7,769 nt of DNA from the NCBI GenBank assembly GCA_029266015.1, contig JAJUFK010000100.1, positions 1-7,769 of the forward strand. The letters run 5' to 3'. The position numbers and the translations under genes were made by a program. Shown piece after piece: positions 1 to 7,000 of this stretch. Source of the DNA: Bacteroidota bacterium. Lineage in GTDB: Bacteria > Bacteroidota > Bacteroidia > Bacteroidales > UBA1715. The notes under the pieces were generated by a model that worked only from the letters and a program-made list of their open reading frames with translations, made no database searches and was not told the DNA's origin. Each line of letters starts with the position of its first letter. The first letter of the stretch is position 1.

Positions 1-1204
1 GTGTTACTTTTTGTAAAATATCGCAACAAATATCAATTTCTTCTATAGTATTGTACATACCAAATGAAATACGGGCTGTTCCGGGAATGCCATAAAATTG
101 CATAATTGGTTCGGTACAGTGGGTACCTGTACGTATTGCAATACCTTTTTTATCGAGAATAAGCCCAACATCGGCAGGATGAGCTCCTTGAACAGTAAAT
201 GAAATAGCACCTGCTTTATGAGGAGCATTTCCAATTATGGTAAGTCCTTCTATGGTTAGTAGTTTGTTGGTAGCGTGCATCAAAAGAGATTGTTCATGAT
301 GTTGTATTGATGCAATACCTATTTTTTCAATATAATCTATAGCAACACCCAAAGCATGTGCTCCGACATAATTACTTGTTCCGGCCTCAAATTTAAAAGG
401 AAGTGAATTATAAATAGTTTTTTCTAACGTAACTGTTTCTATCATATCTCCACCTCCTTGATATGGAAGCATTTGTTCAAGCCATGATTCCTTACCCCAC
501 AACACACCTATGCCGGTAGGAGCATACATTTTCTGCCCCGAAAAAGCAAAAAAATCACAATCTAATTCTTGCACATTAATAGGAGTATGTTGAATAGATT
601 GGGCACCATCTACACAAACCGGCACATTATAGCTATGTGCTATATCTATAATTTGTTTAATAGGATTTATGGTTCCTAAACTATTTGATACATGAACAAT
701 AGATACTAATTTAGTCTTTTCTGAAATTGACTGCTGCAACCATTCTAAATCAAGAATTCCATCAACATTAAACGGTATAAACTTCAAAACAGCTTGTTTA
801 CGTTCACATACCATTTGCCATGGAACCAAATTAGAATGATGTTCCATAGCACTAATTATTATTTCATCACCGGGCTTTAAAAAAGTTTCACCAAATGAAT
901 ATGCAACTAAATTAATAGATTCGGTAACTCCTTTGGTAAAAATTATCTCTTCTGCTTTTGAAGCATGTATAAAATTTTGAACTTTTTTACGAGCTTGTTC
1001 ATACAAATCAGTAGAAACCTGACTAAGAGTATGAATTCCTCTATGAATATTACTATTAGTTTTGGAATATGTCTGTACTATAGCATCTATTACTTGCTGT
1101 GGTTTTTGAGTAGTTGCAGCACTATCAAAATATATAAAATCATGATTATGAATTTTTTGATGCAATATCGGAAAATCGTTTCGTATTGATTGTATATTGT
1201 ACAT
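1..1204 (-). CDS. sufS: SufS-type cysteine desulfurase (3' end cut by window edge)
   Basis: PLP-dependent enzyme that removes sulfur from L-cysteine, giving alanine and an enzyme-bound persulfide for Fe-S cluster assembly; cytoplasmic. The reading frame starts at an ATG (complement of 1202-1204) and stays open for 401 codons to the left edge. SufS proteins are about 400-406 residues, so only a few codons and the stop are missing. Class V aminotransferase landmarks line up with E. coli SufS: FDSAATTQKP near residue 26, the EHHSN motif with the PLP-stacking His123, D199 and Q202 (VDGAQS), the Schiff-base lysine K225 in FSGQKMYAPTGIG, FEAGTSN near 272, and the catalytic C363 in RTGTHCTEP. The residue before K225 is Gln where most SufS have His; the class V signature allows this. 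RTGTHC and the overall pattern favour the group II SufS/CsdA type over NifS/IscS. No sufBCD or sufE is visible, so a SUF operon can only be inferred. It is divergent from metH. Confidence 0.93.
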   Translation of the reverse strand, partial: MYNIQSIRNDFPILHQKIHNHDFIYFDSAATTQKPQQVIDAIVQTYSKTNSNIHRGIHTLSQVSTDLYEQARKKVQNFIHASKAEEIIFTKGVTESINLVAYSFGETFLKPGDEIIISAMEHHSNLVPWQMVCERKQAVLKFIPFNVDGILDLEWLQQSISEKTKLVSIVHVSNSLGTINPIKQIIDIAHSYNVPVCVDGAQSIQHTPINVQELDCDFFAFSGQKMYAPTGIGVLWGKESWLEQMLPYQGGGDMIETVTLEKTIYNSLPFKFEAGTSNYVGAHALGVAIDYIEKIGIASIQHHEQSLLMHATNKLLTIEGLTIIGNAPHKAGAISFTVQGAHPADVGLILDKKGIAIRTGTHCTEPIMQFYGIPGTARISFGMYNTIEEIDICCDILQKVT

Positions 1205-1220
1205 AAGTAATTTTTTTTAA

Positions 1221-1228
1221 CAAATATA
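1221..1228 (-). promoter_or_regulatory. Putative Bacteroidota -7 box for sufS
   Basis: Read on the minus strand this is TATATTTG, an exact match to the Bacteroidota sigma-ABfr -7 consensus TAnnTTTG. It ends 16 bases before the sufS ATG, so transcription would begin with a leader of only about 10-13 bases. No good -33 TTTG lies at the expected distance, so the assignment rests on one short motif in AT-rich DNA. Confidence 0.45.
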
Positions 1229-1342
1229 GACATATCATTTACTTTTTGTGTACGTAATATTCGTAAAAAAACATAATTAACACCATATACTATTCATTTT
1301 CATTGAATTATAATAGAATTTGCATTTAATTTATCTACAAAC

Positions 1343-1373
1343 TTCCAATTTCATAATTATTATACTACATTTG
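1343..1373 (+). promoter_or_regulatory. Putative promoter for metH
   Basis: TACATTTG at 1366-1373 matches the Bacteroidota -7 consensus TAnnTTTG exactly. A weak -33 candidate, TTCC at 1343-1346 (consensus TTTG), lies 19 bases upstream. Transcription would start near 1377-1380, leaving a leader of about 22-25 bases before the metH ATG. That is too short for a riboswitch. The -7 match is good and the -33 match is poor. Confidence 0.5.
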
Positions 1374-1401
1374 CCCGTATCAATAGGGTAAATTAGTATA
1401 C

Positions 1402-4400
1402 ATGAAACGTATTCAAGACATTCTGCAACAACGAATTTTGGTGCTCGACGGAGCTATGGGTACCATGATTCAAAAATATAAACTCACTGAATCCGATTAT
1501 CGCGGTGAACGATTTAAAAACGGTCATATTCCACTTAAAGGAAACAATGATTTATTAAGCCTGTCAAAACCCGAAGTTATTCGCGAAATTCAGCGAAAAT
1601 ACCTTGAAGCAGGTGCTGATATTCTTGAAACAAATACTTTTAATGCCAATAGTATATCTCTTGCCGATTATAATCAACAAGAATTAGTACGCGAAATAAA
1701 TATGGCTTCGGTTGCAATTGCACGTGAATTGTGTAATGAATTTACCCAAGCAAATCCTAACAAACCTCGCTTTGTTTGCGGTTCTATAGGTCCTACCAAT
1801 AAAACAGCTTCAATGTCGCCCGATGTAAATAACCCTGCATATAGAGCAGTTACATTTACAGATTTAGTTCAAGTATATTCAGAACAAGTTGATGCATTAA
1901 TAGACGCAGGGGTAGATATACTTATGGTAGAAACAGCATTTGACACCTTAAATGTAAAAGCTGCTCTGTACGCTATAGAACAAACACAAGAAAAGAAAAA
2001 AACTGATATACCGGTAATGGTTTCATTTACAATAGCCGATGCAAGTGGTAGAACGTTATCCGGTCAAACACTAGAAGCGTGTATACAATCGGTTCGTCAT
2101 GCTAAATTATTAAGCATTGGGCTTAATTGTTCAATGGGAGCCAAAGAATTAGCTCCTTTTGTAGCTTTGCTTAATGAACATTGTCCTTTTTATGTAAGCG
2201 TTCATCCCAATGCCGGATTACCAAATCAATTTGGTGAATACGACCAAACTGCGGATATAATGCTTGAAATGGTTATGCCATTTCTTGAAAAATCATATGT
2301 TAATATAATAGGAGGCTGTTGCGGAACTACCGATACACATATACAAAAAATTGCTTCAATTGTTTCTAATTACAAACCACGAATATTGCCGGAACCCGAT
2401 TTTGTTACTCGCTTAAGCGGACTAGAACCATTGTATATAGTACCCGAAATAAATTTTGTAAACATTGGCGAACGTACCAATGTAGCCGGTTCAATACAAT
2501 TTGCCAAACTGATTCGTGAAAAAAAATATGAAGAAGCATTGTCTATTGCTCGGTTACAAGTAGAAAACGGTGCTCAAATAATAGACGTAAATTTAGATGA
2601 TGCAATGCTTGATGCAAAAGAAGAAATGATTCATTTCTTAAATCTCATTGTATCGGAACCCGAAATTTCAAGAGTACCCATAATGATAGATTCTTCTAAA
2701 TGGGAAGTACTTGAAGCAGGATTACAATGTGTTCAAGGTAAATGCGTAGTAAATTCATTAAGTTTAAAAGAAGGTGAACAAGAATTTATAACAAAAGCAA
2801 AAAAAGTAAAACAATATGGTGCTGCACTTGTTGTAATGGCATTTGATGAACAAGGACAAGCCGATTCATATATTCGCAGAATTGAGATTTGTAAACGAGC
2901 ATATGATATATTAACCAAACAAATTGACTTTCCTCCACAAGACATAATTTTTGACCCTAACGTATTAACTGTAGCAACAGGTATTGAAGAACATAATTCA
3001 TATGCCTTAGATTTTATAAAATCTGTAGCATGGATTAAACAACATTTACCCCATGCAAAAGTAAGTGGTGGCATAAGTAATGTGTCGTTTTCATTTAGAG
3101 GTAACAATACCGTACGCGAAGCTATGCATTCTGTATTTTTGTATCATGCTATACAAGCCGGGCTCGATATGGGTATAGTAAACCCCGGTATGTTGCAAGT
3201 GTACGAAGAAATTCCTCAAGAATTACGAGAAAAAATTGAAGCTGTAATCCTTAATACGTCACCACAAGCTACTGAAGACTTAATAGAATTTGCCGAAACT
3301 GTTAAAAAAACGCAGAATGCTACTCAAAAAATTGACGCTTGGCGTGAAGAATCTGTAGAAGACAGATTGGCATATGGCCTCATGAAAGGCATAGCCGATT
3401 TTTTGGAACATGATTTAACAGATGCTCGCAACATATACAAACCAACTCTCAAAATTATTGAGGGGCCGCTTATGGCAGGCATGAATAAAGTAGGTGATTT
3501 ATTTGGGCAAGGAAAAATGTTTTTGCCTCAGGTTGTGAAGACCGCACGTGTTATGAAAAAGGCTGTCTCTATATTACTGCCATTTATTGAAGCAGAAAAA
3601 TCAGATTTACAATCATCATCATCAGGTAAAATTTTATTAGCAACAGTAAAAGGCGATGTTCATGACATAGGTAAGAATATAGTCGGAGTTGTACTTTCTT
3701 GCAATAATTATGAAATTATTGATTTAGGAGTAATGTGTCCGCTTGAAACCATTATAGAAACTGCAATTGAACAAAATGTTGATATTATTGGTTTAAGTGG
3801 ATTAATTACACCTTCATTAGAAGAAATGATACATGTGGCTACAGAAATGGAACGAAGAAAAATGACTATTCCATTGCTTATAGGTGGAGCAACTACATCA
3901 AAAATACATACAGCAGTTAAAATAGCGCCACACTACTCTGGTGCAGTAATATATGTTCCCGATGCCTCTAAAAGTGCAGCAGTATGCAGTAATGTATTAG
4001 GAGAACACAAACAACAATATATTACAGAAATTGCAAAAGAATATGAAATATTACGTAATTTATATACTAACAGAAAAGTTAACGATAGTATTACATTAGA
4101 AGAAGCTCGATTAAATTCATTTAAAATTGACTGGAACACTTATACTCCTGTGCAACCGCCACAATTAGGTATACATACATTTACTCAATATAGTATTGCT
4201 GAACTCATTGAATATATTGATTGGACTTATTTTTTCCACGCATGGGAAATGAAAGGAAAATATCCTGCTATATTGCACGATAGCGAAAAAGGTGAAGAAG
4301 CACGAAAATTGTTTGCCGATGCTCAAATTTTATTACAAACAATTATAAATGAAAATAAACTGCAAGCTAATGGTGTAGTTGGAATATATGCAGCACAATC

Positions 4401-5058
4401 ATTGGGAGACGATATTTATATTTATGATGATATTCAATGTTGCAATCATATAGCAACATTTCACAATTTACGACAACAAACTTTACGCCCTAATGGTCAA
4501 GCGAATATGTGCTTGGCGGATTTTATAGCACCAAAAGAAAGCGGCAAAACTGATTATATAGCTGCATTTGTTGTTTCGGCAGGTATTGGAGCCGACAAAT
4601 GGGCAATAGAATTTGCAAACAAACAAGATAATTATTCAGAAATAATGGTAAAAATTCTTGCCGATAGACTTGCCGAAGCTTTTGCTGAATGTATTCATGC
4701 AAAAGTTCGCAAAGAACTATGGGGATTTGCTAAAAATGAACAATGCAACATTGAACAACTATTACATGAACAATATCAAGGTATACGCCCTGCATATGGT
4801 TATCCGGCCTGCCCTGATCATAGTGAAAAAGAAACCTTATTTTCATTATTGCAAGCAGAAAAACAATGTAAAGTCCAATTAACCGAATCGTATATGATGT
4901 ATCCTGCAGCTTCAGTTTCTGGTTTAATCTTTGCTCATCCTGAATCAACATATTTTGGTGTAGGAAAAATAACAGAAGAACAAGTAACCGATTATGCTCA
5001 AAGAAAAGGAATAAATATAAATACTTTAAAAACTTATATTCCAACAAACATTGAATAA
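1402..5058 (+). CDS. metH: Cobalamin-dependent methionine synthase, full length
   Basis: Transfers a methyl group from 5-methyltetrahydrofolate via methylcobalamin to homocysteine, making methionine and tetrahydrofolate in the cytoplasm. It has 1218 residues against 1227 in E. coli, with all modules in order. The homocysteine domain (about 5-325) has LDGAMGTM at 15-22 and zinc ligands C243, C306 and C307. The pterin domain (about 345-615) has NIGERTN at 354-360, DVNLDD at 395-400, FDPNV at 517-521 and SGGISNVSFSFRG at 555-567. The helical cap (about 645-735) contains GKMFLPQVVK. The B12 domain (about 743-875) has DVHDIG with the cobalt ligand H754, SGLITPS with S805 (E. coli S810), and GGATTS. 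The reactivation domain (about 920-1218) has DWTYFF at 940 and RPAYGYPACP at 1129-1138, with R1129 and Y1134 matching E. coli AdoMet-binding R1134 and Y1139. No key residue appears lost. The ATG start gives the usual N-terminus; there is no strong Shine-Dalgarno. A lipoprotein gene follows after 5 bases. Confidence 0.99.
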   Translation: MKRIQDILQQRILVLDGAMGTMIQKYKLTESDYRGERFKNGHIPLKGNNDLLSLSKPEVIREIQRKYLEAGADILETNTFNANSISLADYNQQELVREINMASVAIARELCNEFTQANPNKPRFVCGSIGPTNKTASMSPDVNNPAYRAVTFTDLVQVYSEQVDALIDAGVDILMVETAFDTLNVKAALYAIEQTQEKKKTDIPVMVSFTIADASGRTLSGQTLEACIQSVRHAKLLSIGLNCSMGAKELAPFVALLNEHCPFYVSVHPNAGLPNQFGEYDQTADIMLEMVMPFLEKSYVNIIGGCCGTTDTHIQKIASIVSNYKPRILPEPDFVTRLSGLEPLYIVPEINFVNIGERTNVAGSIQFAKLIREKKYEEALSIARLQVENGAQIIDVNLDDAMLDAKEEMIHFLNLIVSEPEISRVPIMIDSSKWEVLEAGLQCVQGKCVVNSLSLKEGEQEFITKAKKVKQYGAALVVMAFDEQGQADSYIRRIEICKRAYDILTKQIDFPPQDIIFDPNVLTVATGIEEHNSYALDFIKSVAWIKQHLPHAKVSGGISNVSFSFRGNNTVREAMHSVFLYHAIQAGLDMGIVNPGMLQVYEEIPQELREKIEAVILNTSPQATEDLIEFAETVKKTQNATQKIDAWREESVEDRLAYGLMKGIADFLEHDLTDARNIYKPTLKIIEGPLMAGMNKVGDLFGQGKMFLPQVVKTARVMKKAVSILLPFIEAEKSDLQSSSSGKILLATVKGDVHDIGKNIVGVVLSCNNYEIIDLGVMCPLETIIETAIEQNVDIIGLSGLITPSLEEMIHVATEMERRKMTIPLLIGGATTSKIHTAVKIAPHYSGAVIYVPDASKSAAVCSNVLGEHKQQYITEIAKEYEILRNLYTNRKVNDSITLEEARLNSFKIDWNTYTPVQPPQLGIHTFTQYSIAELIEYIDWTYFFHAWEMKGKYPAILHDSEKGEEARKLFADAQILLQTIINENKLQANGVVGIYAAQSLGDDIYIYDDIQCCNHIATFHNLRQQTLRPNGQANMCLADFIAPKESGKTDYIAAFVVSAGIGADKWAIEFANKQDNYSEIMVKILADRLAEAFAECIHAKVRKELWGFAKNEQCNIEQLLHEQYQGIRPAYGYPACPDHSEKETLFSLLQAEKQCKVQLTESYMMYPAASVSGLIFAHPESTYFGVGKITEEQVTDYAQRKGININTLKTYIPTNIE

Positions 5059-5063
5059 TATTC

Positions 5064-6023
5064 ATGAAAGTTATATATGCATTCTTTTGTATAATTATTT
5101 TTTTTTATTCTTGTAGAAAACAAAGCATTAATTGTTCTAAAGTATGTAATTCTATTACTGAAGTACTATTTCAAACAGGATTTTCAAATACATCATTCCA
5201 TTCCATTACTAAAGATTGGTATTATCTCTCAGGGACCGACACTCTAAAAGAAGAACCAAATTCATGGGAAAATTTTCAAAATCATGATTGCATAGGTAAT
5301 ATAAGTATTAATTATGGTAATGGTACAGAAAAAGAACGATGGGCAAGCATAGTGCAAGACCCCATAGATTCTTCGAATGAGGTACTCTCTTTTAGAATAA
5401 TAAGCCCTAATGATTCTGAACCTGGAAAAAAAAAAGGAAGAGTTGAACTTGATTTAAATAGGAACAACTGTATACAAAAATTTTCACAAGAGGTTCAATT
5501 ACTATTAGATTCAGACATGAAAGAATTAACACAATGGAATCAATCATTTTATTGGTTATCTATTTTTGAATTTTGGAACAATGCAAATTGGACTCAAGAA
5601 AAATATCCTTTTCGAGTAACAGTAAATATTGTAAAACCAAATTCTAAACCAAATACACCTTTATATTTTCATGTAAAAGCAGACATATATAAACAATTTG
5701 GAAAATGGGAAAAAGTTTGGGAACATACATCAAAGAATTTTGAAGTACCTTTTGGAACATGGATGAATATTGAACTTTGCATAATTGAAGGCAATACATC
5801 AACCGGTAGTTTTACCATGAAAGTATCAACTTCAAACACACCCAAACAAACATTATTTGCCATAAACAATTATACTCAACACCCCAAAGAAACTTGTCCT
5901 GATGGATTTAGTGAAATACATCCTTTAAAGTTATATACTTCACAAGAACTTGTAGAATATATGAAACAAAACAACAAAAAATTACAAATTTATTGGGACA
6001 ATTGGAAAGTGTGGAGAAACTAA
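5064..6023 (+). CDS. Lipoprotein with probable jelly-roll (polysaccharide-lyase/lectin-like) domain
   Basis: Function not established. The 319-residue product begins with a short hydrophobic signal (residues 3-16) ending in FFYSC, a degenerate lipobox that makes C17 the likely lipidated residue. The next residues are RKQS, unlike the acidic export signal of surface-exposed Bacteroidota lipoproteins, so a periplasm-facing anchor is more likely. The rest is rich in alternating beta-strand patterns and aromatics: KGRVELDLNR at 124-133, SFYWLSIFEFWNNANW at 161-176, YFHVKADIY at 201-209, VPFGTWMNIEL at 228-238 and a closing LQIYWDNWKVW at 307-317. This order resembles concanavalin-A-like jelly rolls of polysaccharide-lyase or lectin type. 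That is a fold impression from sequence, not a demonstrated match, and no catalytic residues can be named. The ATG lies 5 bases after the metH stop, so co-transcription is likely, though no functional tie to methionine synthesis is evident. Confidence 0.85.
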   Translation: MKVIYAFFCIIIFFYSCRKQSINCSKVCNSITEVLFQTGFSNTSFHSITKDWYYLSGTDTLKEEPNSWENFQNHDCIGNISINYGNGTEKERWASIVQDPIDSSNEVLSFRIISPNDSEPGKKKGRVELDLNRNNCIQKFSQEVQLLLDSDMKELTQWNQSFYWLSIFEFWNNANWTQEKYPFRVTVNIVKPNSKPNTPLYFHVKADIYKQFGKWEKVWEHTSKNFEVPFGTWMNIELCIIEGNTSTGSFTMKVSTSNTPKQTLFAINNYTQHPKETCPDGFSEIHPLKLYTSQELVEYMKQNNKKLQIYWDNWKVWRN

Positions 6024-6037
6024 TGTATTGCAAATAA

Positions 6038-6784
6038 TTATTGTTTTAGAACTTTACCTAATCTATAATTAATAAAAAGCATAGGATACACCCAAGTATT
6101 TTCATCAGAATACATAATTTGCAATTTACGCATATATGCATGAATTTGCATTCCAAATTCCAACGATCTAACATAAGAATCTGTTTTACTAAATTCAAAT
6201 TGCAAACATGATTTTGCTAAAATACCGGGAATATATTGTAATTCATTTAATCCATATACAAATGGAGCTTTACCATATTTGGTATGATTTGATGTGTTAA
6301 ATCGCTCTATTACAGCAGGATATTTAATATAATAATACACCGGTTTTTCAATAGCTAAACTTAATCCTGCATCATATACAAAGGAAATTGCTACAGAACC
6401 TTTATCAAGTTTACTGTACTTTTCATTATGATTTCCTAAAGAAAGAGAAAAAGCATATATATTATTAAGTTTACCATACACCATACGCCCTGTTGGAGAG
6501 CTTAGTTTTATTTCTTTAGGATGATGAATAGTCATCAATTGTGCTTCGTAAACAGTTTTTTTGAGTCGATATACATGGTCTGCATATCGCATACCTATAC
6601 CAATACCGTTTGTATGTATCCCAAAAGAACCTGTAAGTTCATTACGATATAATACCTTTTTTTCGTAATCGATTTCGCCTTGGGCAAATGAAAAAGCAGT
6701 AATAATACAAACTGTGGCAACACTTTGTATTATTCTGCTACATAAAAAATACAAGAATCGTATATTATATTCTTGAGTTATCAA
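6038..6784 (-). CDS. Predicted outer-membrane beta-barrel protein of a conserved Bacteroidota family
   Basis: No enzymatic function is recognisable. The 248-residue frame begins with a hydrophobic segment (about 18-34) ending in AFSFA before QGEID, a good signal-peptidase I site. The mature part alternates polar and apolar residues as in barrel strands: GSFGIHTNGIGIGMRY at 52-67, KLNNIYAFSLSLG at 105-117 and SVAISFVYDAGLSLAIEKP at 130-148. It ends with VYPMLFINYRLGKVLKQ, a strand close to the C-terminus. The motifs LYRNELTG, HHPKEIK, VYGKLNN and KAPFVYGLNEL look like those of a family I recall only as uncharacterised Bacteroidota outer-membrane proteins. The start is uncertain because the N-terminal region has no ATG. 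The longest option is TTG at 6784, overlapping the upstream lipoprotein gene by 20 bases. TTG at 6754 gives a tighter signal peptide (YFLCSRIIQ onward). It converges on the lipoprotein gene to its left with only 14 bases between stops. Confidence 0.85.
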   Translation of the reverse strand: MITQEYNIRFLYFLCSRIIQSVATVCIITAFSFAQGEIDYEKKVLYRNELTGSFGIHTNGIGIGMRYADHVYRLKKTVYEAQLMTIHHPKEIKLSSPTGRMVYGKLNNIYAFSLSLGNHNEKYSKLDKGSVAISFVYDAGLSLAIEKPVYYYIKYPAVIERFNTSNHTKYGKAPFVYGLNELQYIPGILAKSCLQFEFSKTDSYVRSLEFGMQIHAYMRKLQIMYSDENTWVYPMLFINYRLGKVLKQ

Positions 6785-6899
6785 CTTGTTCTATACTTGT
6801 TTCACCCGGATATGCAGGACATGGATCTGCAGTTTTGCACGCTCCTACTATTGCTGCTAATGCAGCTGCTACAATTATTGCCAATAGTGTCTTTTTCAT
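6765..6899 (-). CDS. Small 44-residue lipoprotein
   Basis: An ATG (complement of 6897-6899) opens a 44-codon frame ending at TAA (complement of 6765-6767). The product starts MKKTLLAIIV, with two lysines and a hydrophobic alanine-rich core to residue 17, followed by a textbook lipobox VGAC at 18-21. The predicted mature lipopeptide is only 24 residues: the lipidated C21, then KTADPCPAYPGE and a short polar tail with a second cysteine at 27. Such a perfect signal peptide in a short frame, with a promoter just upstream, argues strongly for a real gene. The CPAYPGE segment recalls other tiny Bacteroidota lipoproteins, but the function is unknown. It overlaps (by 20 bases) or abuts the start of the outer-membrane protein gene, so the two are probably one transcript and may be translationally coupled. 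A structural or assembly role at the outer membrane is an inference from context. Confidence 0.85.
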   Translation of the reverse strand: MKKTLLAIIVAAALAAIVGACKTADPCPAYPGETSIEQVDNSRI

Positions 6900-6930
6900 A
6901 TATAATATATTTAATTTTTTTTATAATTAA

Positions 6931-6961
6931 CAAAAATACATTATTTTTCTTATGTTTCAAC
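6931..6961 (-). promoter_or_regulatory. Putative promoter for the small lipoprotein/outer-membrane protein pair
   Basis: On the minus strand, TATTTTTG (complement of 6931-6938) matches the -7 consensus TAnnTTTG exactly. GTTG (complement of 6958-6961), three of four bases of the -33 TTTG, lies 19 bases upstream, the preferred spacing. The leader would be about 27 bases. This is the best two-part Bacteroidota promoter in the window and suggests the pair is transcribed independently of cheRB. Confidence 0.6.
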
Positions 6962-6968
6962 TGCGGAT

Positions 6969-6983
6969 AGTAAAATATTTACT
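6969..6983. repeat. Short perfect inverted repeat between cheB and the small lipoprotein gene
   Basis: AGTAAA at 6969-6974 and TTTACT at 6978-6983 form a six-base stem around a three-base ATA spacer. It lies just upstream of the promoter at 6931-6961 and 18 bases after the cheB stop. No T-run follows on the minus strand, so it is a poor intrinsic terminator. It could be an operator half-site pair or chance in AT-rich DNA. The rest of the 101-base gap holds only the promoter and AT-rich sequence. Confidence 0.25.
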
Positions 6984-7000
6984 CTTTATCAATACAACTA

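Noticed and set aside
43..234. Minus-strand frame of 63 residues near the left edge
   Set aside because: It lies in another frame of the sufS coding region, whose own frame reads continuously with all family motifs.
965..1189. Plus-strand frame of 74 residues opposite the sufS start
   Set aside because: Antisense shadow of sufS; low-complexity hydrophobic translation with no start signal.
1205..1401. Possible riboswitch or small RNA upstream of metH
   Set aside because: No B12-box-like or SAM-riboswitch-like conserved segments are visible, and the likely transcript leader is only about 22-25 bases.
2733..3107. Minus-strand frame of 124 residues inside metH
   Set aside because: Antisense shadow over the conserved pterin domain; no recognisable domain of its own.
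3601..3660. Serine run (residues 738-741) in MetH, considered as a junction of split genes
   Set aside because: The frame is continuous and the run falls in the normal linker between the cap and B12-binding domains.
4730..5065. Minus-strand 111-residue frame with hydrophobic N-terminus
   Set aside because: Antisense to the highly conserved MetH reactivation domain; the Leu/Phe-rich start is what antisense of AT-rich coding sequence commonly gives.
6031..6046. AATAATTATT palindrome followed by TTGTTTT between the convergent stops, considered as a terminator
   Set aside because: The stem is only A-T pairs with no loop and overlaps a stop codon; it would not be a stable terminator hairpin.
6773..6970. 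Plus-strand 65-residue leucine-rich frame
   Set aside because: It is antisense to the small lipoprotein gene and its promoter; the leucine run is the reverse of alanine codons in the signal peptide.
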